DNA of 33,492 bases from JACKBJ01 sp964549495. GTDB taxonomy: Bacteria; Chloroflexota; Anaerolineae; Epilineales; Epilineaceae. Location of the stretch: NCBI GenBank assembly GCA_964549495.1, contig CAZJWJ010000057.1:1-33492 (forward strand), read 5' to 3'. Positions 1-7,856 of the stretch are shown piece by piece. Every line of letters begins with the position of its first letter. Position 1 is the stretch's first letter. The translations under genes and the position numbers were made by a program. A model generated the notes under the pieces. The model did no database searches, was not told the DNA's origin, and saw only the letters and a list, made by a program, of their open reading frames with translations.

Positions 1-108
1 GAGACGGACGAACCGACGGAGACGGACGAACCGACGGAGACCGACGAGCCGACGGAGACGGACGAGCCGACGGAGACGGACGAGCCGACGGAGACCGACG
101 AGCCCAGC
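1..108 (+). repeat. 18-bp tandem repeat coding for ETDEPT
   Basis: Six consecutive 18-bp units starting GAGACGGACGA fill bases 1-108. The differences are almost all third-position changes (GAC/GAA, ACG/ACC, GAA/GAG), and the last unit ends in CCCAGC. The period is a multiple of three, so copy-number change keeps the reading frame. The array runs into the window edge and its true length is unknown. Confidence 0.85.
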
Positions 109-351
109 GAGACGCCGGAGCCGTCGGAGACCCCCGAACCCACCGAGACCGAAGATTTGGTGTCCTCGAGTCGCTCGCGATGGCTGCCCCTTCTCCAAGC
201 TCGAACCGATCGGTCGGAGTCGAGTCGGCCCGCGAGGGCGGGTGAGCGGGATCTCATGCCCGCGCCCTTGCCCCTGCCGGTTCCCACCCCACCTACTTTG
301 CACCCGGGAACGAAATCACGATCTCCCTCCGGCGCCTCCCGGCCGGCCTGA
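1..351 (+). CDS. C-terminal fragment of a protein with a Glu/Thr/Asp/Pro repeat tail
   Basis: Frame 1 is open from the first base of the window to the TGA at 349-351, so the start lies outside. The visible part opens with six copies of the hexapeptide E-T-D-E-P-T (the last degenerate), continues through ETPEPS and ETPEPT variants, then gives a short W-L-P-L-L segment (near bases 178-195) and a basic, proline-rich end. A Thr/Pro/acidic stalk followed by a W/Y-L-P-L-L motif is the same arrangement seen in several other secreted proteins of this window, so this is probably the stalk and tail of a surface protein. The domain it belongs to cannot be seen. The sequence after the motif is unusually long for this protein type, and a frameshift near the end cannot be excluded. 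Confidence 0.6.
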   Translation, partial: ETDEPTETDEPTETDEPTETDEPTETDEPTETDEPSETPEPSETPEPTETEDLVSSSRSRWLPLLQARTDRSESSRPARAGERDLMPAPLPLPVPTPPTLHPGTKSRSPSGASRPA

Positions 352-655
352 GCTCCCCCCGAGGCCGGTCACGAGGCAGGGCGCCTTCTACCCACCGGTC
401 CGGACGATTCGCGTCCGGGCCGGTGGCGATTCGCGGCAGACCGTTCGAGGGTTCGGACGGGCCGATCTGCCTTCGAATTCGCGGTGGGGCGGGGCTTCTC
501 GGGGCCTTCCTGCGACCTCTGGCGCGAACGTGGATCTCCCGCGTGACTTTTCTCGTGCGACGTCGACCTTGACTACGACGAGTCGCCCGCGGCAGCCGCC
601 GTCGGGCATGGAAGCGCCCTATCCGCCGCATCGGTCGTCACCATCAGAGGGAGTG
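352..655. other. 304-nt intergenic region with weak hairpins, no gene seen
   Basis: No convincing coding region is present; the open frames here lack ribosome sites and are shadows of high GC. Two small inverted repeats are visible. CCGGCCT at 343-349 pairs with AGGCCGG at 362-368 and straddles the upstream stop codon. CCGGACG at 400-406 pairs with CGTCCGG at 412-418. Either could help end transcription of the upstream gene, but neither is followed by a T-run. A TTGACT at 569-574 resembles a -35 box but has no matching -10 box at normal spacing. The promoter of the downstream operon should lie here but I cannot place it. Confidence 0.4.
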
Positions 656-2251
656 ATGTTCATGAGGAATCGTTACCGGAAGTTGGCCCGCTGGTCATGC
701 CACGGCTTGGAGCGCGCCGGCCGAATCGTTCTGGCTGGAACCCTGTTGTCGATCGGGTCGTGGTCGACGCTAGCACGGGTTCGAGTGCACGCGGACCAGA
801 CCATCGAGCGCATCGCGGCCGACCGCGCCTGCTACGTCCGACTGCCCGACATGCCCGAGCCGCGCTATGGGGGCTTCGGTGCCTACAATCCCGAAACCCG
901 CGTGCTGAGCTACGCCGGCGGTGGTGCCAAGCTCGCCGACGACATCTCGATGACCTACGGCGATCTGTTCGCGATCCGTCTGGACGGCCAGCAAGGTTGG
1001 CGACGCCTGGCCTACAACGGCAATCTGGGCTACACCCGCGGAATGGACCGGGGATGCCGCGAAATGGCGAGCGTTCCCATCGCGCCCGATCTCGCCGTGT
1101 CCGTTCTGGGCAAGGATGGCTGTGACAACGGGCGCTTCGATCGGGGCGGTAAGGGTGGCGATCTGGTCACGCTCTCGATCGGGCGCGATGCGGCGCCCGC
1201 GGAGGTGCGCTGGTTGCCCGGTGGCAATGCCTCCGAGTTGCCGACCGAGCTGGCCGGACACCAGGGACGGCTCACCCGGCTCTTCGGCGCCTACGACAGC
1301 CTGCGCGACCGCCTGCTGTTCGGCCAGGGTTCCTTCGACACCGGCTCGCCCCGCGATACGCTCGATGAGGTCTTCGCGGCCCATCGCTCGGGTCACCAGT
1401 GGCGGGTGCAGCGACTGAGGCCGCTCGGTCGGGCGCCCGGGCCCCGATACGGCAGCTGCGCGGTCTACGTCCATCAGCCGGAGACCGATGTCGATGGGCT
1501 CCTGGTGCTGGGGGGCAAGGAGGCCGGGCAAGGCGGCCGGGACCTGGCGGAGATGTGGTGGCTGGATTTCTCGAGCCGCGAGGCGGGGGTTTGGCAGGAC
1601 ATCAGCGAACGATTCGGCAACCTGTCCGAGATGGGGCCCCGCCGAGAGGGCGCCTGCGCCTACGACCCGGCTTCGCGATCGCTCTACAGCTGGATGGGAC
1701 GCGCCAGCAAGGACGTTCCGGATGGAGCCAAGCGCTCCGGCGGGCTCTGGATGGTCGACCTGTCCGAGCTCGCCACGCCGCGAGCCGACCTGCATTGGGA
1801 GCGCCTGGCCCCGGACGATCTGGATGGCATCACCGGGCGCCGTCTCCTGCCCAGTGTGTGGGATCCGGTCGACGGGCGGCTGTTCGCGATCGGTGGTCGG
1901 AACGATCTGGACGAGCTGGCGGATGTCTGGGCCATCTATCCGGAGGTCGAAGCGGCGCGATGTGCCACGCTCGATCCCTACCGGCCCTTCGACCGCGCCT
2001 CGACGCTGCCGACCGCCACGGTCGAGCCCGGTCCGACCGCGCGGCCCACGCTGGCGCCGATGCCGACCCAGACCGCTCCGGGTCCGCAACCGCCCGCCCC
2101 GACGACGCCGCCGACCGAGCCGACCCCCCTGCCTCCGGGGACCGATCCGCCGGACCCCGCGGAAGGCGAGCGGCTGCTGCATCGAATCTACCTGCCGGAG
2201 CTGCGATGTCCGTCGGCCGGCTCCGACCGAGATCGAGGAGAGTCCCCATGA
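656..2251 (+). CDS. Secreted Kelch-like beta-propeller protein with terminal Y-L-P motif
   Basis: The product is 531 aa. An AGAGGGAG ribosome site at 646-653 lies 2 nt before ATG 656 and 8 nt before ATG 662, so the true start may be 662. A basic N-terminus and hydrophobic stretch (about residues 20-37) form a signal peptide. The body has Kelch-like blades: P-R-Y-G followed by L-L-V-L-G-G-K, then P-R-R-E-G with M-W-W-L, then L-F-A-I-G-G-R-N with D-V-W-A-I. It ends in a Pro/Thr linker and I-Y-L-P-E-L-R-C at residues 511-518. Kelch propellers usually bind proteins or glycans, and no catalytic role is visible. The stop overlaps the next start (ATGA), tying this exported protein to a glycosyltransferase/exporter operon. 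It could be the target or the receptor of that pathway; this is inference. Confidence 0.75.
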   Translation: MFMRNRYRKLARWSCHGLERAGRIVLAGTLLSIGSWSTLARVRVHADQTIERIAADRACYVRLPDMPEPRYGGFGAYNPETRVLSYAGGGAKLADDISMTYGDLFAIRLDGQQGWRRLAYNGNLGYTRGMDRGCREMASVPIAPDLAVSVLGKDGCDNGRFDRGGKGGDLVTLSIGRDAAPAEVRWLPGGNASELPTELAGHQGRLTRLFGAYDSLRDRLLFGQGSFDTGSPRDTLDEVFAAHRSGHQWRVQRLRPLGRAPGPRYGSCAVYVHQPETDVDGLLVLGGKEAGQGGRDLAEMWWLDFSSREAGVWQDISERFGNLSEMGPRREGACAYDPASRSLYSWMGRASKDVPDGAKRSGGLWMVDLSELATPRADLHWERLAPDDLDGITGRRLLPSVWDPVDGRLFAIGGRNDLDELADVWAIYPEVEAARCATLDPYRPFDRASTLPTATVEPGPTARPTLAPMPTQTAPGPQPPAPTTPPTEPTPLPPGTDPPDPAEGERLLHRIYLPELRCPSAGSDRDRGESP

Positions 2252-3492
2252 ACGGTCCGATGTTCGACCGACGGCCCGCTCGGGTCTTGTACTACAGCCA
2301 CGACACCTATGGCTTGGGCCACCTGCGCCGAACCCTCGCGCTGGCGGAGAGTCTCGATCGGCGCTTGCCCGGCCTGCGTCAGCAGATCGTGACCGGTTCG
2401 CCCGTGGCCACCGATGTCGCTCGCCGTAGCCGAGCGGAGCTGGTCTGCCTGCCTCCCGTGGTCAAGGTGGGACCCGATCGCTACGCCCCGCGGGAGCCGG
2501 GACCGACCCTCGAAGCCTTGCTGGAGCAGCGGGCGAGGCGCCTGTTGACCGCGGCGCGCCGCTTCCAGCCCGATCTGGTGGTCATCGACCACGCGCCCCT
2601 CGGGCTCCAAGGCGAAGCCCTGCCGCTCCTGCGCTGGCTGCGAAGACAGCCCGGGTCGCGAACGATGCTCGGACTGCGAGACGTGGTGGATACGCCGCGC
2701 AAGATCCGTGCGCAGTGGCGCGCGGCCGGCGTCTACGCCGACATCGAACGCTACTACGATCGGGTGCTGGTCTACGGCGACCGGCGCGTGTACGACACCG
2801 CCCGCGCCTACGCGATCCCATCGGCCACACGCCGGCGTCTGCGGCACATCGGCTACCTCGGTCGGGTGCATCCGGCCCGCAACGTCGAGCTCGCTCGGCG
2901 ATCGGAAGCCGAGCGCCGGGTCTTGGTCACGGCCGGCGGCGGTGGCGACGGCATGCCGGTGTTCGAAGCCGCCCTCGGCCTGGCCGAGTCGGGTCGATAC
3001 GGCGATGCGCTCCGGCTGCACCTCGTCCTCGGTCCCCTGCTCGATCCCGCGGAGCGGATCGAGATTCATGCGCGGGCGGCAAGCTTGCCGATGGTCGAGC
3101 TGACCGACTTCGCGCCCGCGATGGCCCCGCTCTGGGCGCGAGCGGACGCGGTCATCACGATGGGTGGCTACAACACGCTCACCGAGGTGGTGGCCCATCG
3201 CCTGCCCGCGGTGGTCGTACCGCGCGTGCGACCGCGCCGGGAGCAGTGGATCCGGGCGCGCGCCTTCGAACAGCGGCTCGGTGGCCGGCTCGAGGTCATC
3301 TCGCCCGATCACCTGAGCCCGGCAAGCCTCGCCGGGGCGATCGATGTCTTGCCGGCCAAACGCGGAGCGCGACCACCGATGGATCTGCGGGGCCTGCATC
3401 GATTTGCCGACGAAGCCGCGTGGCTGATCGCGCAGGCGCGCCTGCCCCAGCGCGCTGGCGAGCGAGCCCGATTCGCGCTGGCCCGATCATGA
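2248..3492 (+). CDS. Predicted glycosyltransferase, GT-B fold (COG4671 / MurG-like)
   Basis: The product is 414 aa. The start ATG overlaps the previous stop by 4 nt and has a GAGGAGAG site at 2235-2242. The N-terminus shows Y-Y-S-H-D-T-Y-G-L-G-H-L-R-R (residues 15-28), the glycine/histidine loop typical of the COG4671 group of GT-B enzymes. The C-terminal half has G-G-Y-N-T (306-310) followed by E313, placed like the nucleotide-sugar binding loop of MurG-type family 28 enzymes. There is no signal peptide or membrane helix, so it should act at the cytoplasmic side of the membrane. Sugar donor and acceptor cannot be read from sequence. It is the first of three glycosyltransferases in this operon, and the only one of this fold subgroup. 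Confidence 0.85.
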   Translation: MNGPMFDRRPARVLYYSHDTYGLGHLRRTLALAESLDRRLPGLRQQIVTGSPVATDVARRSRAELVCLPPVVKVGPDRYAPREPGPTLEALLEQRARRLLTAARRFQPDLVVIDHAPLGLQGEALPLLRWLRRQPGSRTMLGLRDVVDTPRKIRAQWRAAGVYADIERYYDRVLVYGDRRVYDTARAYAIPSATRRRLRHIGYLGRVHPARNVELARRSEAERRVLVTAGGGGDGMPVFEAALGLAESGRYGDALRLHLVLGPLLDPAERIEIHARAASLPMVELTDFAPAMAPLWARADAVITMGGYNTLTEVVAHRLPAVVVPRVRPRREQWIRARAFEQRLGGRLEVISPDHLSPASLAGAIDVLPAKRGARPPMDLRGLHRFADEAAWLIAQARLPQRAGERARFALARS

Positions 3493-3539
3493 GCCGTTCC
3501 CACCAAGAGCTCGATTCGACCCAACCCGCGACCTCGAAT

Positions 3540-3546
3540 GGAGAGG
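3540..3546 (+). promoter_or_regulatory. Ribosome binding site GGAGAGG deciding the 3552 start
   Basis: GGAGAGG lies 5 nt before ATG 3552. The earlier in-frame ATG at 3489 would overlap the previous stop (ATGA) but has no purine-rich site, and it would add 21 residues absent from related glycosyltransferases, which begin near the L-I-Y-L-L-K segment. Confidence 0.7.
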
Positions 3547-3551
3547 CGATC

Positions 3552-4772
3552 ATGCCAAGTCGCAAACTGATCTACCTGCTCAAGATGTTCCCCCGATTCT
3601 CGGAGACCTTCATCCTGGCCGAGCTGCTCGAGCTGGAGCGGCGAGGCTGCGAGCTGGAGATCTACTCGCTGCACCGGCCGACCGATCGCGAGCGACATGC
3701 CGATGTGGCGCGCCTTCGCGCGCCGGTGACCTACCTGCCGGATCGGATCCACCGGCGCGACGTGATCGATGGCGTCGACTCCGAGGCCCTCGGCCGCCAG
3801 CTGCGCGAGGCGGCGCGATCGGCCGATCCCAAGGCCCGCAAGCGGGTCCTGCAGGCGGCCTGGCTGGCCCCGCGGCTGGCCGCGAGCGGAGCGGGCCACG
3901 TGCATGCCCATTTCGCCACCAGCGCCAGCGAGGTGGCGCGGCAGATCCGGCGGCTCGGAGGCCCGGGATACAGCCTGACCGCGCACGCCAAGGACATCTT
4001 CCACGAATCGGTCCGTCCCGCCGATCTGCGGCGGCGCATGGCCGAGGCGCGCTTCGTGGTCACCGTCAGCGACTACAACCGGCGCCATCTGGCCCGCCTG
4101 GCGCCCGAGGCGCGCATCCGCCGGATCTACAACGGCCTGGACCTGGAGCGCTTCGCGCCGCGTCCCGCCGATAGGACAGCGGCCGAAGACGCACCGTTGC
4201 TCCTGGCCGTTGGGCGACTGGTCGAGAAGAAGGGCTTCGAAGTCCTCGTCGAAGCCTGCGGCCTGCTGCGCGATGCCGGGCGCCCCTTTCGCTGCCAGAT
4301 CGTCGGCAAGGGCGAGCGCGAGGCGGCCATCCGCCGGCGTATCGAGGACCTGGCGCTGGGCGATCGGGTCGAGCTGCTCGGCCCGCTGCCGCGCGAGGCG
4401 CTGCTGGAGCTCTTGCCCCGGGCGACGCTCTTCGCCGCGCCCTGCGTGGTCGGTGCCGACGGCAATCGCGATGGTCTGCCCACGGTCTTGATCGAGGCGA
4501 TGGCCATGGGCCTGCCGGCCATCTCCACGCCGGTCACCGGCATCCCGGAGCTCGTCGAGCAGGAGCGGTCCGGGCTGCTCGTCCCGCCGGGGGATCCGGC
4601 CCGTCTGGCCGCGGCCATCGCCCGCCTGCTCGATGATCCCGTCGAGGCCGCTCGCCTGGCGCGCGCCGGCCGCCGGCGGGTCGAGCGGGCCTTCGACCTG
4701 CGCCGCAACGTGGCGGTGCTCGATCAGCAATTCACGGAGGCCATCGATGCGCATCGCCTACCTGTCCACTGA
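3552..4772 (+). CDS. Glycosyltransferase family 4 protein (exopolysaccharide type)
   Basis: The product is 406 aa. It opens with L-I-Y-L-L-K-M-F-P-R-F-S-E-T-F-I, the start typical of GT4 enzymes annotated in colanic acid and other exopolysaccharide pathways. H-V-H-A-H-F-A (near residue 117) and A-V-G-R-L-V-E-K-K-G-F are standard GT4 markers. The donor site appears as D307-G-L-P-T-V-L-I-E315, an E-x7-E motif whose first Glu is replaced by Asp. No signal peptide is seen, so it is cytoplasmic or membrane-associated. The gene sits 59 nt after the previous one and its end overlaps the next by 26 nt. It probably adds one sugar to the glycan made by this operon; the sugar is unknown. Confidence 0.88.
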   Translation: MPSRKLIYLLKMFPRFSETFILAELLELERRGCELEIYSLHRPTDRERHADVARLRAPVTYLPDRIHRRDVIDGVDSEALGRQLREAARSADPKARKRVLQAAWLAPRLAASGAGHVHAHFATSASEVARQIRRLGGPGYSLTAHAKDIFHESVRPADLRRRMAEARFVVTVSDYNRRHLARLAPEARIRRIYNGLDLERFAPRPADRTAAEDAPLLLAVGRLVEKKGFEVLVEACGLLRDAGRPFRCQIVGKGEREAAIRRRIEDLALGDRVELLGPLPREALLELLPRATLFAAPCVVGADGNRDGLPTVLIEAMAMGLPAISTPVTGIPELVEQERSGLLVPPGDPARLAAAIARLLDDPVEAARLARAGRRRVERAFDLRRNVAVLDQQFTEAIDAHRLPVH

Positions 4773-6009
4773 TCCCGGCATCCCGGTCGGCGGGGTCAAG
4801 GGGGCCGCCATCCACGTGCGCTCGATGGCCGCGGCCCTGGCCGAGCAGGGACACGCCGTCCGTCTCCTGGCCGCGCGCGTCGGTCCCGAGCCGCTCGAGC
4901 TGGGCGGCGCGGAGCTCGAGCGCTGGCCCGTCGCCGAGATGGGCGTGGGAGCGAATCGATCGGGCGGATCCGGCTCGCGCCTCGATCCCGATCGGCGCGA
5001 GCGGCGCCAGCTGGCCTACAACCGCTGGCTAGCCCGCCGCGCGACGGGCTCGCTGCGCGCCTTCGGGGCCGAGGCCATCTACGAGCGCTATGCGCTCTTC
5101 GGTACGGCGGGTGGCCGGCTGGCCCGACGCCTGGGCCTGCCGCATATCCTGGAGGTCAACGCACCCCTATGCGACGAACAGGAGGGTCACCGCCAGCTGC
5201 ACCATCGTCAGCTGGCCCGACGCATCGAAGGTCGCGTCCTGCGACGGGCCGACCGGGTCTACGTCGTCTCCGAACCCCTGGCCGAATGGGCGCGCCGGCA
5301 GGGCGTGGCCGCCGGGCGGCTGAGGATCCTGCCCAACGGCGTCGACGCGCAACGCTTCGCGCCGGACCGGCGCGCAGCCTGGACCCTTCGGCGCCGTCTG
5401 GGCATCGCCCCGGACTGCTGCGTGGTCGGCTTCTGCGGTAGCCTGAAGCCTTGGCACGATCTGGATACGCTCCTGGCCGGCTACGCCGAGGCGCGGCGCC
5501 GGCTCCCGAGCCGGCCGATGGCCCTGCTGGTCGTGGGAGCAGGACCGAGAGCCGAGTTCCTGTTTGACGAAGCCCGCCGGCTCGGCATCCAGGACGAGAT
5601 CCACCTCTCCGGCGGCCTGCCGCATGCCGAGGTGCCGGCCTGGCTGGCGGCCATGGACCTGGCGGTGGCGCCCTACCCGGCCGGCGGCTCGGGCTACTTC
5701 TCGCCGCTCAAGCTCTTTGAGTACATGGCCGCCGAACGGGCAGTGCTGGCTTCGGTGCCCGGTCAGGCCGAGCAGGTGCTGGTCGACGGCTTCAGCGGCC
5801 GGCTCTATCCGGCCGGCGATGCCCGCGCCCTCGGCCGCGAGCTGGCCCATCTGGCCCAGCGGCCCGCCCTGCGGGCGCGCTATGGCCGGGCCGCGCGTGC
5901 CGCGGTGCTGCGCGAACATACCTGGTCGGCCAAGGCGCGCCTGGTGGCCGAGGACGCCGCCCGCTTGGCGGGCCGGCGGGAGGAGATGCGACCATGTCCA
6001 GCCCGCTGA
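4747..6009 (+). CDS. Glycosyltransferase family 4 protein
   Basis: The product is 420 aa. A GGAGG site at 4736-4740 lies 6 nt before the ATG, which sits inside the end of the previous gene (26-nt overlap). The N-terminus R-I-A-Y-L-S-T-D-P-G-I-P-V-G-G-V-K-G-A-A-I-H-V is the GT4 acceptor-side loop. L-E-V-N-A-P-L and L-P-N-G-V-D follow, with S-P-L-K-L-F-E-Y-M-A near the C-terminus (Glu at 325). The first residue of the E-x7-E motif is Tyr here, a common variant in the sub-branch with the SPLKLFEYMA signature. Cytoplasmic; donor and acceptor unknown. It overlaps the ABC exporter gene by 16 nt, suggesting the glycan made here is handed to that exporter. Confidence 0.87.
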   Translation: MRIAYLSTDPGIPVGGVKGAAIHVRSMAAALAEQGHAVRLLAARVGPEPLELGGAELERWPVAEMGVGANRSGGSGSRLDPDRRERRQLAYNRWLARRATGSLRAFGAEAIYERYALFGTAGGRLARRLGLPHILEVNAPLCDEQEGHRQLHHRQLARRIEGRVLRRADRVYVVSEPLAEWARRQGVAAGRLRILPNGVDAQRFAPDRRAAWTLRRRLGIAPDCCVVGFCGSLKPWHDLDTLLAGYAEARRRLPSRPMALLVVGAGPRAEFLFDEARRLGIQDEIHLSGGLPHAEVPAWLAAMDLAVAPYPAGGSGYFSPLKLFEYMAAERAVLASVPGQAEQVLVDGFSGRLYPAGDARALGRELAHLAQRPALRARYGRAARAAVLREHTWSAKARLVAEDAARLAGRREEMRPCPAR

Positions 6010-7856
6010 GCCGAGCCCTGGGTCGTCAGGCTGGAGGCGTCACCGCCTCGCTGCGCATGGCGCGCCGCTTCCGCGGCGAGTTGCGCCCCCACCGCCGGAG
6101 CCTGGTCCTGGCCAGTCTGGCCTCCCTGGGCTACACCCTGACCGAGATGGCGGCGCCCTGGCCGCTGAAGCTGATCCTGGACAACGTGCTGCCCGGCCAG
6201 CCATGGGTCACCGGCCTAGCGTCCTTCGACCGCGCCATCGGCGCCGACGCCCGGAGCCTGCTGGTCGCATCGGTCCTGGCCATCATGGGCCTGGCGGTCC
6301 TGCGCGGTCTGCTCTATTACCGCCGCAACGTCCTGACGGCCGAGGTCGGCCAGGCGGTGGTGATGCGGGTGCGCCGGCGTCTCTTCGCCCACATGCAGCG
6401 CCTGTCCTTGAGCTTCCACCACCACCAGCGCACCGGCGAGCTCTTGACCCGCCTGACCGGCGACATCCTCTTGCTGCGCGACCTGGTGGTCTCCTCCCTG
6501 CTCAGTCTGGTCTCCGAGGCCCTGGTATTGGTCGGCCTGGTGGCCGTGATGTTCCTGCTCTCCTGGCGCCTGGCCCTGGCCAGTCTGCTGGTCATCCCGG
6601 TGCTCTTCGTCCTGGTCTCGGTCTACGCCAGCCAGATCCGCCAGGCGGCCCGAAAGCAGCGCAAGCGCGAGGGCGCCCTGGCGGCGCGAACCTACCAGGT
6701 ACTCTCCGGCATCCACGTGGTCAAGCTCTTCGTCCGCGAGGCCGACGAGGACGAGCAGCTGCGCAAGCTGACCAAGCGCAGCCTGAAGAGCGGCCTGAAG
6801 ACCACGCGGCTGGAGGCGCGGATGAACCGCGACATGGAGCTGAGCATCGCGGCCGCCACCGCGCTGGCCTTGTGGATCGGCGCCGGCCAGGTGATGGGCG
6901 GCGCCCTGAGCGCCGGCGAGCTGGTGGTCTTCGTCTTCTACATGCGCGCCTTCCACCGGCCCCTGCGACGCATCTCGCGGGTGGCCGAGCGGGCCAGCAA
7001 GGCCGCCACCTGCGTCGAGCGGGTGCTGGAGATCCTCGATCGGGAGAGCGACCTGCCGGACGGCGACATCGACCCGCCGGCCTTCGCGGGGACCATCGAG
7101 ATCGACCTGCGCTCGCACGACTACGGCTCCGGCGTGCCGGTGCTGGGCCCGATGCAGCTCCGCGTCGATCCCGGTCGGCGACTGGCCCTGGTCGGCGAGT
7201 CGGGTGCCGGCAAGTCGACCCTGCTGGGCTTCGTGCCCCGGCTGCACGATCCCTCGGATGGCCAGGTGCGCATCGATGGCCAGGACATCCGCCGCTTCGA
7301 GCTGGCCGGCCTGCGCCGGCAGATCAGCGTCGTGCCCCAGGACGCCCTGCTCTTCGGTGGCACGATCCGCGAGAACATCGCCTACGGCAAGCCCGATGCC
7401 AGCCAGGACGAGATCGAGGCCGCGTCCCGCGCCGCCCAGGCGCACGACTTCATCATGGCCCTGCCCGAGGGCTACGACAGCCCGGTCGGCGAGCGCGGCG
7501 TGACGCTCTCCGGCGGCCAGCGCCAGCGCCTGGCCATCGCCCGGGCCCTGATCAAGGACGCGCCCATCGTGCTGCTCGACGAGCCGGCCACCGGCCTGGA
7601 CGCGGTCTCCGAGGCGCGGGTCCTGACCGCCCTCGACCGGCTGCTGGAGGGCCGCAGCGCCATCATCATCGCCCACCGCCTGGAGACGGTACGCCGCGCC
7701 GACGAGATCGTGGTGCTGCGCGCCGGCCGGATCGTGGCCCGCGGCCGCCACGCCGACCTGATGGCCGACTGCGCCTACTACCGCGATCTCTGCCGCCGCC
7801 AGAACCTACTCGAGCGGGCCCGGCGCGAGCCGGCGCTGGCAGGAGGTCGGCCGTGA
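5994..7856 (+). CDS. ABC exporter, fused transmembrane and ATPase domains
   Basis: The product is 620 aa, the usual length for a half-size type IV (MsbA/McjD-like) exporter that works as a dimer in the inner membrane. Residues about 30-330 hold the transmembrane domain with several hydrophobic helices and the coupling segment around Q-R-L-S-L-S-F-H-H-H. The ATPase domain has Walker A G-E-S-G-A-G-K-S-T (401-409), signature L-S-G-G-Q (505-509), Walker B I-V-L-L-D-E-P (525-531) with catalytic E530, and switch H561. All catalytic residues are present. A GGAGGAG site precedes ATG 5994, which lies within the preceding glycosyltransferase gene. Context suggests it exports or flips the glycosylated product of this operon; a lipid, peptide or drug substrate remains possible. 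Confidence 0.93.
   Translation: MSSPLSRALGRQAGGVTASLRMARRFRGELRPHRRSLVLASLASLGYTLTEMAAPWPLKLILDNVLPGQPWVTGLASFDRAIGADARSLLVASVLAIMGLAVLRGLLYYRRNVLTAEVGQAVVMRVRRRLFAHMQRLSLSFHHHQRTGELLTRLTGDILLLRDLVVSSLLSLVSEALVLVGLVAVMFLLSWRLALASLLVIPVLFVLVSVYASQIRQAARKQRKREGALAARTYQVLSGIHVVKLFVREADEDEQLRKLTKRSLKSGLKTTRLEARMNRDMELSIAAATALALWIGAGQVMGGALSAGELVVFVFYMRAFHRPLRRISRVAERASKAATCVERVLEILDRESDLPDGDIDPPAFAGTIEIDLRSHDYGSGVPVLGPMQLRVDPGRRLALVGESGAGKSTLLGFVPRLHDPSDGQVRIDGQDIRRFELAGLRRQISVVPQDALLFGGTIRENIAYGKPDASQDEIEAASRAAQAHDFIMALPEGYDSPVGERGVTLSGGQRQRLAIARALIKDAPIVLLDEPATGLDAVSEARVLTALDRLLEGRSAIIIAHRLETVRRADEIVVLRAGRIVARGRHADLMADCAYYRDLCRRQNLLERARREPALAGGRP
7841..7846 (+). promoter_or_regulatory. Ribosome binding site AGGAGG for the GTG start at 7853
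   Basis: A full AGGAGG lies 6 nt before GTG 7853, which overlaps the preceding TGA as GTGA. The only nearby ATG in frame (7907) has a GAGG only 2 nt away. The spacing favours GTG and translational coupling to the exporter gene. Confidence 0.75.

Noticed and set aside
5564..7852. Upstream extension of the kinase-like frame through the ABC exporter gene
   Set aside because: The frame stays open only because of high GC. The AGGAGG at 7841-7846 and the GTG at 7853 mark the real start, and the exporter frame has all catalytic motifs.
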